DNA of 46,782 nucleotides from Candidatus Woesebacteria bacterium (GCA_021208605.1 JAJOJK010000021.1:1-46782); one strand, 5' to 3'. Positions 16,463 through 25,171 are shown, counted from the first letter of the stretch. Made by a program: numbers and translations. Notes: generated by a model not told the origin, from the letters alone.

Positions 16463-18713
16463 TTATTTTCCTGCTGTTTGTGTAGTGAGTTTGGTAGATC
16501 GCAAACGTAACGCATTGGCCACAACGCTGACACTGGAAAATGCCATCGCTGCCCCCGCGAGAATTGGACTCAAAAGTATTCCCGTAAATGGATAGAGCAC
16601 GCCCATGGCTACCGGAATGAGCACCACATTGTAGCCAAATGCCCAGAAGAGATTTTGGCGGATGTTGTTCATAGTTTTACGAGACAGTTCTAAAGCGGTT
16701 GGGACGAGACCAATATCACTGCGCAATAAAGTGATACCAGCCGATTCAATAGCGACATCGGTGCCACCTCCCATAGCAATACTAACGTCTGCCGCGGCGA
16801 GCGCTGGGGCGTCGTTGATACCGTCACCGACCATAGCGACCGGGCCATATTTTTTTCGTAATTCGTGAATGAGATCTTCTTTATCTGCGGGTAGGACCTC
16901 TGCTCTCACCTCGCTGATGCCGACCTGCTGAGCAATCGCCTCTGCGGTGGTGGCGTTATCGCCAGTGACCATAACCGGAGTGATACCCAAGTTTTTCAGA
17001 TGAGCTACTACTGCCGCAGATTCAGATTTTACGGTATCAGCAATGCCAAAGGCGGCCACATGGGTGTCATCAATGGCCACGTGGGCAATTGACTGCGCCT
17101 GTTTTTGCCATGTTTGGGCACTTTCCAACAGTGAAGTGCTCAGAGAAATTGATTGCGACTCTAGGAAGCTTTTTGTTCCGATAAGAACTTTTTTCTTTTC
17201 GACTATGCCGCTGATACCTTTCCCAGAGTGATCAGTAAAGGAGCTCACTTTTTTTGCGGCGACTGCGGGCATTTTTTTTACTGATGTACCCTGTAATCGC
17301 ATTGGCTAAAGGATGATGCGAGAGTGATTCGACAGAAAAAATAGCGCCATTCACCGTTTTTTCATCTTCTTTCTGTTTGTATGCAGCATTGTGCACGGCT
17401 GGTTTTCCGGCGGTGAGGGTGCCGGTTTTGTCGAAAGCGATTGCCTTTACTGAGTTGGCAACTTCTAAAGCTTGTGCGTCTTTAATGAGAATGCCGGTTT
17501 GGGCACCACGACCGATTCCGACCATCAGCGAAGTAGGCGTAGCCAAGCCGAGGGCGCAGGGACAGGCAATAATCAAGACATTGATCATGCTGACGAGAGC
17601 AGTTAACAGTCGTGGTTCAGGTCCAAAGATCCACCAGACTGCAAAGGTTAAGAGTGCTAAAACAATCACCGCAGGAACAAAGTACATGGCTACCGTATCG
17701 ACCAATGCTTGGATTGGTGGTCGAGAACCTTGGGCTTCCTGTACCAAGCGAATGATATTTGCGAGCAGGGTATCACTGCCCACTTTGGTGGCTCGAATTT
17801 CTAAACTGCCTGAGTGGTTTACCGTGGAGCCAATAACGCTATCGCCTTCTTGTTTGGTAACGGGCATACTTTCGCCAGTGACCATACTTTCGTCAATGGA
17901 CGATTCTCCAGTTATGACTACTCCATCTACCGGAATTTTTTCTCCTGGTTTGACTCGAATATGGTCGTCCACCTGCACTTGATCAATAGACACTTCTTGC
18001 CATTTTCCGTCGCGCTTGACCATGGCCGTTTTAGCCTGCAGACCAAGCAACGACTTGATAGCCGAAGACGTTTGGGCTTTGGCGCGAATCTCGAGATATT
18101 TCCCGAGGAGGATAAATGTAATGATAGCGGCAGAGGCTTCAAAGTAGAGATGGGTCTCGATTCCGTTCTGAATGAGCCAGTCGCGAAAAACTACTACAAA
18201 AGCAGAGAAAAAATAGGCGGCAGACGTGCCCATAGCCACGAGGGTATCCATGTTGGCCGAGAGATTTTTGAGTCCGGACCAGGCTCCTAAATAGAAACGT
18301 TTCCCGGCCCAAAACTGGACGGGCGTGGCCAAGAGCCACAAGAGCCAGGGATTGTGCAGGTACATCCGAAAACCAGGCACCATACTGAGCATGAGGAGTG
18401 TTGATAAAACACCACTCACAATAAGCTTTTGGCGTAGGTGGTTGAGTTCTCGGTTTCGTTCTTGTTCGGCACGGTCGGTATTTTGTTGAGAATCTAAATG
18501 GGCCGTGTAGCCAGTTTTGGCGACGGCGTTAGTGAGGTCTTCGGGCGTTGTTTGTGTGGCATCATACGCCACGGTTGCCTGCTCATTAGCGTAGTTAACC
18601 GAAGCTTCGGAAACACCTTCGGTTTTGCGTAAAGCGCGCTGAATGTTACTGGCACAGCTGGCACAGTGCATGCCGGAAACGTGGAAAGAAACGGAAGTTG
18701 TATTTTTAGACAT
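16463..18713 (-). CDS. copA: Copper-translocating P-type ATPase (frame broken at a run of eight A)
   Basis: This P1B-type pump expels Cu(I). An N-terminal HMA domain has GMHCASC (residues about 14-20), followed by membrane helices, the actuator TGES, the ion-path motif CPC in [13 protein letters not shown], the phosphorylation site DKTGT (D428), HHPLANAI in the nucleotide domain, and [20 protein letters not shown]. The ORF is split. The first part stops at 17232 after [11 protein letters not shown], and the second continues from about [15 protein letters not shown]. The break is exactly at eight A (T8, 17272-17279), and seven A would restore one protein of about 750 residues. The start ATG at 18713 overlaps the arsR gene by 8 bases. 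Confidence 0.88.
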
Positions 18714-19185
18714 AAGTCTCCGGCTCTTGTTTGAATTTTTGGTAACAGCCACTGGCGCAGAAGTAGTACTCTTCTCCGTTATAGTGGTGGTGGAAGCTGG
18801 CGGTTTTGGGCGAGACGCGCATATGGCAGACCGGGTCATGTGTAATGGGAAGTAAGTCTTTCATGCTGAAACGCAGTGTGGCAGCCAGAGTAGAATCTTG
18901 GTGGTGTTCAATAAGGACTTCACGCAGTAAGTCGCACGCCTCCACAATTTTGGGACTGCTCATGCGATAGTAGATTTGTTTTCCGTCTTTGCGACTTTCG
19001 ACAACGCCGGCTTCTCGTAAAATACTGAGATGTTGGCTGATATTGGCTTGCGGCAAGTCAAGCATGGTGTGGATATCGGTGACCGGCAGTTCTTGTTCCT
19101 GCAAGAGCTGGACAATTTCTAAGCGTCGCGGGTGCGCTAATGCTTTGAGCAATGAAGCGTGCAGAGTGAAGAGTTCGGAGTACAT
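18706..19185 (-). CDS. ArsR-family metal-responsive repressor with C-terminal YHS domain
   Basis: A 159-residue fusion. Residues about 1-95 are an ArsR winged helix ([18 protein letters not shown], then [21 protein letters not shown]). Residues about 112-159 are a YHS-type metal-binding domain with DPVCHMRV and [12 protein letters not shown]. Family knowledge: ArsR proteins release DNA when metal binds, and YHS domains occur in copper ATPases. The fusion therefore probably senses copper or silver through the YHS cysteines and controls the operon it heads. It overlaps copA by 8 bases. An inverted repeat covers its start codon and -10 box. Confidence 0.85.
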   Translation of the reverse strand: MYSELFTLHASLLKALAHPRRLEIVQLLQEQELPVTDIHTMLDLPQANISQHLSILREAGVVESRKDGKQIYYRMSSPKIVEACDLLREVLIEHHQDSTLAATLRFSMKDLLPITHDPVCHMRVSPKTASFHHHYNGEEYYFCASGCYQKFKQEPETYV

Positions 19186-19225
19186 ATTCGATAATTAGAA
19201 TATGTTTTACAGCGAGAAATGTCAA
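19182..19225 (-). promoter_or_regulatory. Copper operon promoter and operator; mRNA apparently leaderless
   Basis: On the minus strand, TTGACA (19225-19220), 17 bases and TATTCT (19202-19197) form a near-consensus promoter. ACATATTC and GAATATGT (19182-19189, 19198-19205) form a perfect dyad that overlaps both the -10 box and the start codon (19185-19183). Transcription should begin about 5 bases before the ATG, leaving no room for a ribosome site. Confidence 0.7.
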
Positions 19226-19914
19226 TCCTGTTTTTTGCTGAGATGTGGCAACAGGAAATCATACACCCACACCACTCCACTGACCAAAATAAGTCCATAC
19301 AAAAAATCTTCTATTGGCACTGTCCAAATTCGCCAATTGGTCACGATGGCAGGATTGTAGGTTACGATGGGTCGGGCAGTCAGGTAGCCATTGAAAATGA
19401 GTGTGAGAAGTAAGACTCCAGCAAAAAATATGAGCGTACTCGTTTGATTTAGCCATCGTTTTTTCCACGAGCTGGCGCCAATGATGAGAGGCAAAAGTAT
19501 ACTGACGCTGGCGGTATACCACCAAGCATTGAGAAGGGCAATTGCGCCGAGAGCGAGCAGTGGGAGCGCCACCAAGAGCTCAATGGGAAACGCAACCGAG
19601 TGTTTTTTCCATTCTGGTCGAATATTGTGCCAGAGCACTCCACATCCCCACGGTACCACCACAAAAAACAGAATTTCCTCTAGTGGTAAAGAACCAATCC
19701 GCAGTCCCAAGGTGTATTGTTCGCTAAAGTACCACCACCACTTGGTCACGAGATGATCCCACACAAGAAAAGGCAGGCTTACAACTATAAAAGCTCCGGT
19801 AAAGGCTTTCCAGTTGGGGAAAGTTCCCCTGTCTGTTAGCCAGTGGGAAAACAAGGGACCACAAAAAGCGCACAAAAAAATAAGGAGATCAAAGAGAAGG
19901 TACTCACTGCGCAT
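19222..19914 (-). CDS. Lycopene cyclase, CarR/CrtYcd type (fused two-domain membrane protein)
   Basis: This 230-residue membrane protein, with about six or seven hydrophobic helices, contains both halves of the small heterodimeric lycopene cyclases. The first half has LPLEEILFFVVVPWG and the second VPIEDFLYGLILV, the two acidic motifs expected at the active site. It should cyclise the ends of lycopene to beta-ionone rings. The start at 19914 overlaps the phytoene synthase stop by 11 bases, so the two are translationally coupled. The ORF track start further upstream is not supported. No desaturase or prenyltransferase is present, so substrate supply must come from elsewhere. Confidence 0.82.
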   Translation of the reverse strand: MRSEYLLFDLLIFLCAFCGPLFSHWLTDRGTFPNWKAFTGAFIVVSLPFLVWDHLVTKWWWYFSEQYTLGLRIGSLPLEEILFFVVVPWGCGVLWHNIRPEWKKHSVAFPIELLVALPLLALGAIALLNAWWYTASVSILLPLIIGASSWKKRWLNQTSTLIFFAGVLLLTLIFNGYLTARPIVTYNPAIVTNWRIWTVPIEDFLYGLILVSGVVWVYDFLLPHLSKKQD

Positions 19915-20710
19915 GGTGGCGAAGCTCCCACTGGTTCTTGAGCAGTGTGAACATGACGGACCACGGTCGAGGTTTGAGTTGGCGGCGCCAGACAATGCTG
20001 GGATTGTCGTAAATACGGCGAGCGGTCCAGCCGTACATATCGGCAGCCGTTTTGATTGGAATCAAGTACTGGCGCGGAATAAAGCGGTACCCCTTCTCTG
20101 CTTCCTGCTGCATTTGCCAGTAGTGGTCAATTTGCTGGCGGATGAAAGTTGCCCAGAGTTCTGGATCATTGGCGATTTCTTGCGAGTAGCCTAAATAGTT
20201 TCGATGCAAGTGCACGTCCTCGCCCACGTCACGGATAAAATTGACAAACTGCATGGCTCGACCTTGGAGCCGGGCCGCATGCTCAGCTTTTTTCGGAAGT
20301 TTCAGAATACGCGCCATCATCAGTCCAATCACTTCCGCGGAGCCGTACATATACTCTTCGAGTTCTTGGTAGGTATCGTAGTGCGATTTCGTTTGGTCTT
20401 GGCGCATAGAGCTCCAAAATGCTTCGATCCACTCCCACTCAAACGCGTGAGTTTTGGCGAGCTGAATGAAGTCTTGGACCACGCTATTGGTGACCGCTTC
20501 TCCGCTCCATGCATTTTGTGTTTGTTGCCAAAAAATTTCTAACTGTTTTTTGTTGTATTTTGTGGTGTCCATGATGTCATCGATGACGCGTACATATGCG
20601 TATAAACTGCTAATTTTCCGAAGAATTGCGGGCGGGAAAAATCGACTGGAGTAGAAATAGGTAACACTGCCCTCCTTGAAAATGCTCGTCTGAAGATCCT
20701 GTTGTTGCAT
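19904..20710 (-). CDS. crtB: Phytoene synthase
   Basis: This roughly 268-residue trans-isoprenyl diphosphate synthase condenses two geranylgeranyl diphosphates to phytoene. The first aspartate motif is VIDDIMD (D44-D48) and the second FIRDVGEDV. Both bind diphosphate through Mg. Other blocks are YAYVR and GRAMQFVNF. The ATG at 20710 was chosen over a GTG at 20728. It is the first gene of a two-gene carotenoid operon with the lycopene cyclase. The window lacks crtE and crtI, so the pathway is incomplete locally. Confidence 0.88.
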   Translation of the reverse strand: MQQQDLQTSIFKEGSVTYFYSSRFFPPAILRKISSLYAYVRVIDDIMDTTKYNKKQLEIFWQQTQNAWSGEAVTNSVVQDFIQLAKTHAFEWEWIEAFWSSMRQDQTKSHYDTYQELEEYMYGSAEVIGLMMARILKLPKKAEHAARLQGRAMQFVNFIRDVGEDVHLHRNYLGYSQEIANDPELWATFIRQQIDHYWQMQQEAEKGYRFIPRQYLIPIKTAADMYGWTARRIYDNPSIVWRRQLKPRPWSVMFTLLKNQWELRHHAQ

Positions 20711-20848
20711 ACTGCTTTCTGTTACCACCGATGTCGGAATAAGAGAGATGTGAAAAATTTCCGCAATTCCTTAACTAGTCTAATATACAATACCCAACGT
20801 GAGAAATCTCGCCTAATGAGTACAAAATGCAGTGTGTCTTTTGTGAGT

Positions 20849-20905
20849 ATTCTTATGCGTTTCTTACACCGTTTTCACTGAGTTCTTGCTGACGGTATCT
20901 ATAGT
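20849..20905 (+). promoter_or_regulatory. Four-repeat response-regulator-type promoter (site a)
   Basis: Four tandem 11-mers (ATTCTTATGCG, TTTCTTACACC, GTTTTCACTGA, GTTCTTGCTGA) run from 20849 to 20892. Seven bases later comes TATAGT (20900-20905). No -35 box is present. The ATG at 20914 is 8 bases past the -10 box, so the mRNA should be leaderless. The layout matches sites b, c, d, e, f and h in this window. Confidence 0.7.
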
Positions 20906-20913
20906 ATGCGTAT

Positions 20914-21384
20914 ATGGCCAAGCAGAAGCAAAAAAAAATTTCACCTTCACTACAGTCAGAAAATGCTGAATTGAATCACCTTGTAGAGTCCTCGGATAGG
21001 ATCTTATACGAGTGTTCCACGGTTTTTCCTTTTGACCTTTTTCCGAACAAGATACTTGTTGACGAAAACAAAATTGATATTGTTTATAAATATTTTTTTT
21101 GGACGGAACGCGTATTCTCGATTATGATTCACGATATTCGCACCATCCGAGTCAGTACCGGACCGCTCTTTGCTTCTCTTTTGGTAGAAATTAAAGGCTA
21201 TGAAATTAATCCGGAACAAGTTTCGTATTTGCCGAAAAATGCTGCCTATTCAATAAAGCAGATCGTTATGGGTCTGATGGCGGCCAAGAGTCAGGGGGTC
21301 GATACTTCTCGACTCTTGTTGCCGGATTTGCGCCAGAAACTGGAAGAGATTGGCGTGGCGGAAAAAGATCGTTACGCTCGCTGA
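20914..21384 (+). CDS. Conserved protein of unknown function, PH-like fold suspected
   Basis: A 156-residue soluble protein that I do not recognise. A Lys-rich N-terminus is followed by a beta-rich middle (FPFDLFPNKILVDENKIDIV, then WTERVFSIMIHDIRTIRVSTG) that looks like a bacterial PH-type beta sandwich, and a helical C-terminus (AYSIKQIVMGLMAAKSQG). No signal peptide or membrane segment is present. It is controlled by one of the four-repeat promoters, placing it with the stress-type genes. Its 3' end overlaps the convergent M20 peptidase gene by 13 bases. Confidence 0.6.
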   Translation: MAKQKQKKISPSLQSENAELNHLVESSDRILYECSTVFPFDLFPNKILVDENKIDIVYKYFFWTERVFSIMIHDIRTIRVSTGPLFASLLVEIKGYEINPEQVSYLPKNAAYSIKQIVMGLMAAKSQGVDTSRLLLPDLRQKLEEIGVAEKDRYAR

Positions 21385-22529
21385 GCAAAAAAACGAACGA
21401 TATCTTGATACACAGACAGCGTTTTTCCTAATGACTCTACTCTCACCCACTCATGTTCGGTATGATCACCGCCACCGACTGGCCCGAGGCTGATGACCGG
21501 AATTCTCAGTGCGGTGGCAAAACGATTCTCATCGGCCACGGAAGTTCCGTATGCAGGGATGGTGTTGTAGTGAGCGAATACCTCTTCTTCCAGAGCGATC
21601 ACCAATGGATGGTGACGATCAATTTCATACGCCTCCATATAGGGTGTCGGCCTTTCAGCCAACTGAAACTTTGCAGAAATACCATTCTCATGACACAACT
21701 GCTCGAGTTGAGCGATAGTATTTTCACTTGTTGTTCCAGGGACTGACAAGATATTCAATTCTAGGTGCGCACTTCCCGGAATATCGAACGCACTCGTACG
21801 GCTTTCGCAGGCAAATGGAATGACTTGCGTGTTTTCTAAAAATTGGTGCCTGGGAAATTGTAATTGATCGATCAGGAGCAGCAAGCGGGCGGCCTCGGTA
21901 ATAGCATTGACGGCTTGATCAGAACGTGCGGCATGGGCCTGTCGGCCGAGAATCTCAGCGGCAATGACAAAACGGCCTTTTCGTCCGTAATTTATGGCAA
22001 AATCCTGGGTTTCATTCAAAACTTGCCCGCTTTCGGCAGAAATAAGAAAGACAACGTCTTCAAAAAAATCGGTTTGTACAAGTACATGTGAGCCGAGAGA
22101 AATGTTTTCTTCATCCACCCCAAAGGCCAATTTAAGGGGGTAGTTATTCTCTACTGCGAATTCGGCTACTCGTAAGATGGCCGCAATTCCACCTTTCATG
22201 TCGGCGACGCCCAAGCCGTGGGCCACGTTTTGGTCGTCTACTGTGACGGTCAAAGGATTTTGCTGCCAGTCTGGATGTGGCGGCACAGTGTCCATGTGAC
22301 CGTAAAAACACACGTATTCTGAGCTGGTGCCAAACGTTGCTACCAGGTTGTCGCGATTCGTATCCACCGGTACTCGCTCAACAGAAAATCCAAGGTTTTG
22401 CAGAAATTTTTCTATATACGTCGCTACCGAACTTTCTTCTGGGAAAGGAGATGGAATACTGACAAGTTCTTGTGTCAGTTCCAAGACGGAGTTAGTTTCA
22501 GGCGTGGCCGAGGTGTTTGTTTTTGACAT
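21372..22529 (-). CDS. M20-family metallopeptidase / deacylase (ArgE/DapE type)
   Basis: This 385-residue dizinc hydrolase has its metal ligands in YGHMDTVPPH (His), GLGVADMKGG (Asp), FGVDEENISLGS (Glu), ISAES and GGGDHTEHEW (His). The dimerisation domain starts around GRKGRFVIAAEILGRQAHAARS. The family cleaves N-acyl amino acids or succinyl-diaminopimelate. The exact substrate is unknown. It lies 12 bases after a GCS2-type ligase in the same direction, so the two may make and break one gamma-glutamyl or amide compound. Ribosome site: GAAAGGA. Confidence 0.85.
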   Translation of the reverse strand: MSKTNTSATPETNSVLELTQELVSIPSPFPEESSVATYIEKFLQNLGFSVERVPVDTNRDNLVATFGTSSEYVCFYGHMDTVPPHPDWQQNPLTVTVDDQNVAHGLGVADMKGGIAAILRVAEFAVENNYPLKLAFGVDEENISLGSHVLVQTDFFEDVVFLISAESGQVLNETQDFAINYGRKGRFVIAAEILGRQAHAARSDQAVNAITEAARLLLLIDQLQFPRHQFLENTQVIPFACESRTSAFDIPGSAHLELNILSVPGTTSENTIAQLEQLCHENGISAKFQLAERPTPYMEAYEIDRHHPLVIALEEEVFAHYNTIPAYGTSVADENRFATALRIPVISLGPVGGGDHTEHEWVRVESLGKTLSVYQDIVRFFAQRA

Positions 22530-22541
22530 GGGTATTCCTTT

Positions 22542-23813
22542 CTAGCGATACTGGCTGGTGCGATGGAGGGAGTCAGTGAGGAGCTGAGCGTAGTACTGCT
22601 CGACTTCGCTGGTGGTGGGTGGATGGTCAGCGGTGTGTACGGCACTGCGAATTTGGTTTGGAACTGAGTCGTGGGAAAGTAGGTACTGCATTTCTTGTTG
22701 GAGAATATGTGCAGACTGTCCTCGTTGTACTAAACCTTGAGTAGCGAGTTTCGTAAGTTTGGTGGCCATAGTTGCGAGTGAAGTTCCCCGACCAAGTGGA
22801 CCGAATTTAGTTTGTAAGCCCTGAAGAGCTGTTTTTTGTAAGGCGGCGTTGAGTGTGTCGCGGTTGTCCAATTGCAGTGGCGCCACGATGCGGCGGAGCT
22901 CGTCAAATCCAGAGTCGGTCGCGTAGTACGCTAATCCACCGATGAACGCATTCAGCGCCAAGATGGTTTCCACGCGGTGCGCGATGTCGGCAATACGAAC
23001 TTCCAGTGAAAAAACAGAGTCAGCATTTGCATGATCCGGTCGTATACGCACCCAAGAGTAGATTTGGTGTGGTTCGAGCGTGGTAAAAGGAAGGTGCTGC
23101 TGAAGTTGTGGCACGCTATCCAGTTGACCACGCTCGATGGCCACATTTACCTCATCGGAGACCGTTTGTAGGTGTTGGAAATACTCTTCCAACGAATGGA
23201 GTACTGGTGTTTGGAACATGCGTTGCGGCAGATATTGACTCATTTGTGCATATCTTCCCGGACGGAAGCTTTCTTGATTCGTATCTACCAATGCACCATT
23301 CTGGGAACTGTAGGGCGAACTAGCACTGAGCGCTAAAACAATGGGCGAGAGCGAACGTAAAAAGTTATAGAGTGCAAAGCCAAAATTTTCGCCGCTCTCT
23401 TCTGTTCCCGCTCCTTCGCGCGCAATTCCGAGTACGAGTTGTTGACTGCCAATAGAAAGAAAGCCTTCCCCTAAAGTTCGTGAAAGACTGGTGGTTCGAT
23501 ACCACTGAGGTTCTCGCTGTGAGACATCCCCCAGAAATGCGGAGCCAGCATACATTTGACCGCCGAGTGACTCCACTAAGCTATGGAGGTATGCAATGCT
23601 TGCGCCGACACCGTGGTTGAGGGCCTCAATGGTTGCAGACATGCTCACCATCATTTCGAGCGCATCGAGGGGATTTACTTCACCAGTGAGTTCGAGCGGA
23701 TTGCCCCGCTGGGTGTTTTCATGTAAAACGGCGGGAGCGGTGGTTCCGGTGAGGAAAAATTCCAATTCATTGCTGACGGTACTGATAGTTCCAAGTTCTG
23801 GTGTTGTTGGCAT
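22542..23813 (-). CDS. GCS2-family carboxylate-amine ligase (glutamate-cysteine ligase-like)
   Basis: A 423-residue protein related to YbdK/GCS2 ligases, which join a carboxylate to an amine (classically glutamate to cysteine) using ATP. Supporting blocks are NELEFFLTG near the N-terminus (the EEE-type strand, here ELEF), LSPIVLALSASSPYSSQNG, and VFSLEVRIADIAHRVETILALNAFIGGLAYY. The true substrate cannot be read from sequence. No glutathione synthetase is near. It is probably co-transcribed with the M20 peptidase 12 bases downstream. A weak promoter (TAGACT, 16 bases, TACACT) lies upstream. Confidence 0.65.
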   Translation of the reverse strand: MPTTPELGTISTVSNELEFFLTGTTAPAVLHENTQRGNPLELTGEVNPLDALEMMVSMSATIEALNHGVGASIAYLHSLVESLGGQMYAGSAFLGDVSQREPQWYRTTSLSRTLGEGFLSIGSQQLVLGIAREGAGTEESGENFGFALYNFLRSLSPIVLALSASSPYSSQNGALVDTNQESFRPGRYAQMSQYLPQRMFQTPVLHSLEEYFQHLQTVSDEVNVAIERGQLDSVPQLQQHLPFTTLEPHQIYSWVRIRPDHANADSVFSLEVRIADIAHRVETILALNAFIGGLAYYATDSGFDELRRIVAPLQLDNRDTLNAALQKTALQGLQTKFGPLGRGTSLATMATKLTKLATQGLVQRGQSAHILQQEMQYLLSHDSVPNQIRSAVHTADHPPTTSEVEQYYAQLLTDSLHRTSQYR

Positions 23814-23890
23814 AGTTACTTTCTGGTGTTGAGAACCATAGTGTATGCAGGCGCGACGAAAAGTCTATTTTTTGGGCAGCCTACACATTC

Positions 23891-23918
23891 TTTACAAAAA
23901 AGTAGTAAATATTACAAT
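23891..23918 (+). promoter_or_regulatory. Promoter of the ACT-like gene, leaderless
   Basis: TTTACA (23891-23896), 16 bases and TACAAT (23913-23918). The ATG at 23925 is 6 bases past the -10 box, so translation should start at the mRNA 5' end. Confidence 0.55.
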
Positions 23919-23924
23919 AGCACC

Positions 23925-24569
23925 ATGAAAAAAGTGTCCGATGCGGTACAGCATTCTCTTTTAGCTGATGATGTCGCCCTTCTCGCGTTGCAGCGAGGTG
24001 TGCTGAATATGAGCGCCTACGCCGAGCAAATTCATGCGCACATTGAGCGCACCACCATGAAACCAGTAAAAAAAGGCACTATCGTGGCGGCTTTGGCCAG
24101 ATTAGCACCTGAATTGGCGGAGTTACCTACTCTGCGCCCGGAGGTATACCTCGATGATATTGTTACGCGGACGCCGCTGTGTGATGTGACTTTTCCAAAA
24201 ACGCCCGAGACTCAGCAAAAATTGGGAGTACTCTATTCTGAATTACATTTACATGAGAGTGCTTTTTTCACTGTCACTCAGAGCTTGAGTGAAATTACGG
24301 TGATTGCCCCACAGTCCGCGATGCTGGAAATGCTGCGCCGTTTCTCGATTCCGCCGAAAGCGGTTTTTACGAATACGGTGGGTATTACGGTGCGGTTTTC
24401 GGAAAAATATTTGGAAATTCCGAATGTGTTGTATACGCTCCAATCCGCGCTAGCGGTACGACATATCAATTTTGTGGAAATTGTCTCGACGTATACGGAG
24501 TTTTCGTTCATTTTAGATCACGCGGATGCTGAGCGGGCGTTGGAGGTGTTGCGGAGATTTTTGAGATAG
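23925..24569 (+). CDS. Protein with a C-terminal ACT-like domain, unknown role
   Basis: A 214-residue soluble protein. The N-terminal half is helical (DDVALLALQRGVLNMSAYAEQIHAHIE) and could be a small helix-turn-helix-like region. The C-terminal half resembles a pair of ACT domains like those at the end of aspartate kinases: ITVIAPQSAMLEMLRRF, then IPNVLYTLQSALAVRHINFVEIVSTYTEFSFIL. ACT domains bind amino acids, so it may be a stand-alone sensor or regulator. No kinase is attached. The ORF track start at 23826 is too early. The ATG at 23925 fits the promoter. Confidence 0.55.
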   Translation: MKKVSDAVQHSLLADDVALLALQRGVLNMSAYAEQIHAHIERTTMKPVKKGTIVAALARLAPELAELPTLRPEVYLDDIVTRTPLCDVTFPKTPETQQKLGVLYSELHLHESAFFTVTQSLSEITVIAPQSAMLEMLRRFSIPPKAVFTNTVGITVRFSEKYLEIPNVLYTLQSALAVRHINFVEIVSTYTEFSFILDHADAERALEVLRRFLR

Positions 24570-24578
24570 AAGCAAAAA

Positions 24579-24611
24579 AACAGGGTGATTCATGGGAATC
24601 ACCCTGTTTTT
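24579..24611. terminator. Bidirectional terminator
   Basis: CAGGGTGATT (24581-24590) and AATCACCCTG (24597-24606) form a 10-bp stem with A-rich and T-rich flanks. It separates the ACT-like gene from the convergent small gene. Confidence 0.85.
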
Positions 24612-24614
24612 GGT

Positions 24615-24776
24615 TTAGCGTGTAGACTGCTGTTCTGGATTCTTGTCGTTAGGAACTTCCCGGATTACAACTGGAGTAGTGTCTTCACCACGCATAGCGG
24701 CCCGATATCCCGCTACACTTCTTGGATCCGAATCATCGAAGTTCAAGACTACTTTCTTTTGTTCTTTTTTGGCCAT
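24615..24776 (-). CDS. Small hydrophilic protein of 53 residues behind leader element A
   Basis: MAKKEQKKVVLNFDDSDPRS begins a charged 53-residue protein with no membrane segment or known motif. The ATG at 24776 was chosen over the long ORF track form because AAAGGAG lies just before it and because the sequence above it is a structured leader. Its function is unknown. Conditional expression through the attenuator-like leader is inferred. Confidence 0.65.
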   Translation of the reverse strand: MAKKEQKKVVLNFDDSDPRSVAGYRAAMRGEDTTPVVIREVPNDKNPEQQSTR

Positions 24777-24810
24777 GTGTCTCCTTTCGTTTTTTTTTGG
24801 CCCTTTATAC

Positions 24811-24902
24811 AAAAAAACCTCCTCAGTGGTGAGGAGGGTGTTTCTTGTCTGTTGTGTATGCTCTACTCTGCTACGCGACAGCGACCCTCCCGCTCTGAAG
24901 GC
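24811..24902 (-). promoter_or_regulatory. Leader element A: attenuator-like RNA
   Basis: Read on the minus strand: GGAGGGT (24890-24884), a GCTG..GCGTAGCAGA block, a variable stretch, then the terminator CCTCCTCA-CCAC-TGAGGAGG (24837-24818) followed by seven T. GGAGGGT can instead pair with ACCCTCC, which contains the first terminator arm, giving a mutually exclusive antiterminator. A second copy is element B, 380 bases away. Confidence 0.65.
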
Positions 24903-24954
24903 GGAACCAAATGGTGCTGACAATAAGATGCAGAGTATTTTGCATGTTCTTCCT

Positions 24955-24982
24955 ATTTTATTGGGTGATGGGTATTCGTCAA
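24955..24982 (-). promoter_or_regulatory. Promoter of leader element A
   Basis: On the minus strand, TTGACG (24982-24977), 16 bases and TAAAAT (24960-24955). Transcription would start about 45 bases before the leader element. Nothing else coding is visible in 24903-25033. Confidence 0.55.
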
Positions 24983-25033
24983 TGGGGAGATCTGCGGGGA
25001 AGAAACCTTTCGTTTGCTTCCCCGCAAATATTA

Positions 25034-25171
25034 CTACTGGGTGGCAGGTTGTTCCTGTTCTTTATTTTTCGTATGTGGATCTTCAGATGGAATGCTATCA
25101 GCGATCATCTTGCCAATATCAAATCTATCTCCTTGTTCTGCCTTTTTTTTACGAGTTTCTTGAGCGGCCAT
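25034..25171 (-). CDS. Small hydrophilic protein of 45 residues behind leader element B
   Basis: Too short for the ORF track. The protein begins MAAQETRKKKAEQGDRFDIG and ends EQEQPATQ. It is highly charged, with no motif I recognise. The ATG at 25171 follows a GAAAGGAGAG ribosome site. It is the counterpart of the 53-residue gene: same leader RNA, same direction, similar Lys-rich start, but no convincing homology in the rest. Function unknown. Confidence 0.6.
   Translation of the reverse strand: MAAQETRKKKAEQGDRFDIGKMIADSIPSEDPHTKNKEQEQPATQ

Noticed and set aside
17232-17302. The known E. coli-type copA ribosomal frameshift
   Set aside because: That event occurs after the N-terminal metal domains and gives a small chaperone. 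Here the break is in the nucleotide-binding domain at a pure A-run.
18714-18839. N-terminal extension of CopA in the ORF track
   Set aside because: It overlaps arsR in another frame, and the ATG at 18713 directly precedes the HMA domain with GGAG upstream.
20803-20815. GAGA-AA-TCTC dyad upstream of crtB as an operator
   Set aside because: The arms are only four bases long and it is not positioned on a convincing promoter.
24811-24902. T-box riboswitch upstream of the 53-residue gene
   Set aside because: No T-box consensus (AGGGTGG.ACCGCG), no specifier stem and no aminoacyl-tRNA or amino-acid gene downstream. Only the terminator/antiterminator logic is shared.
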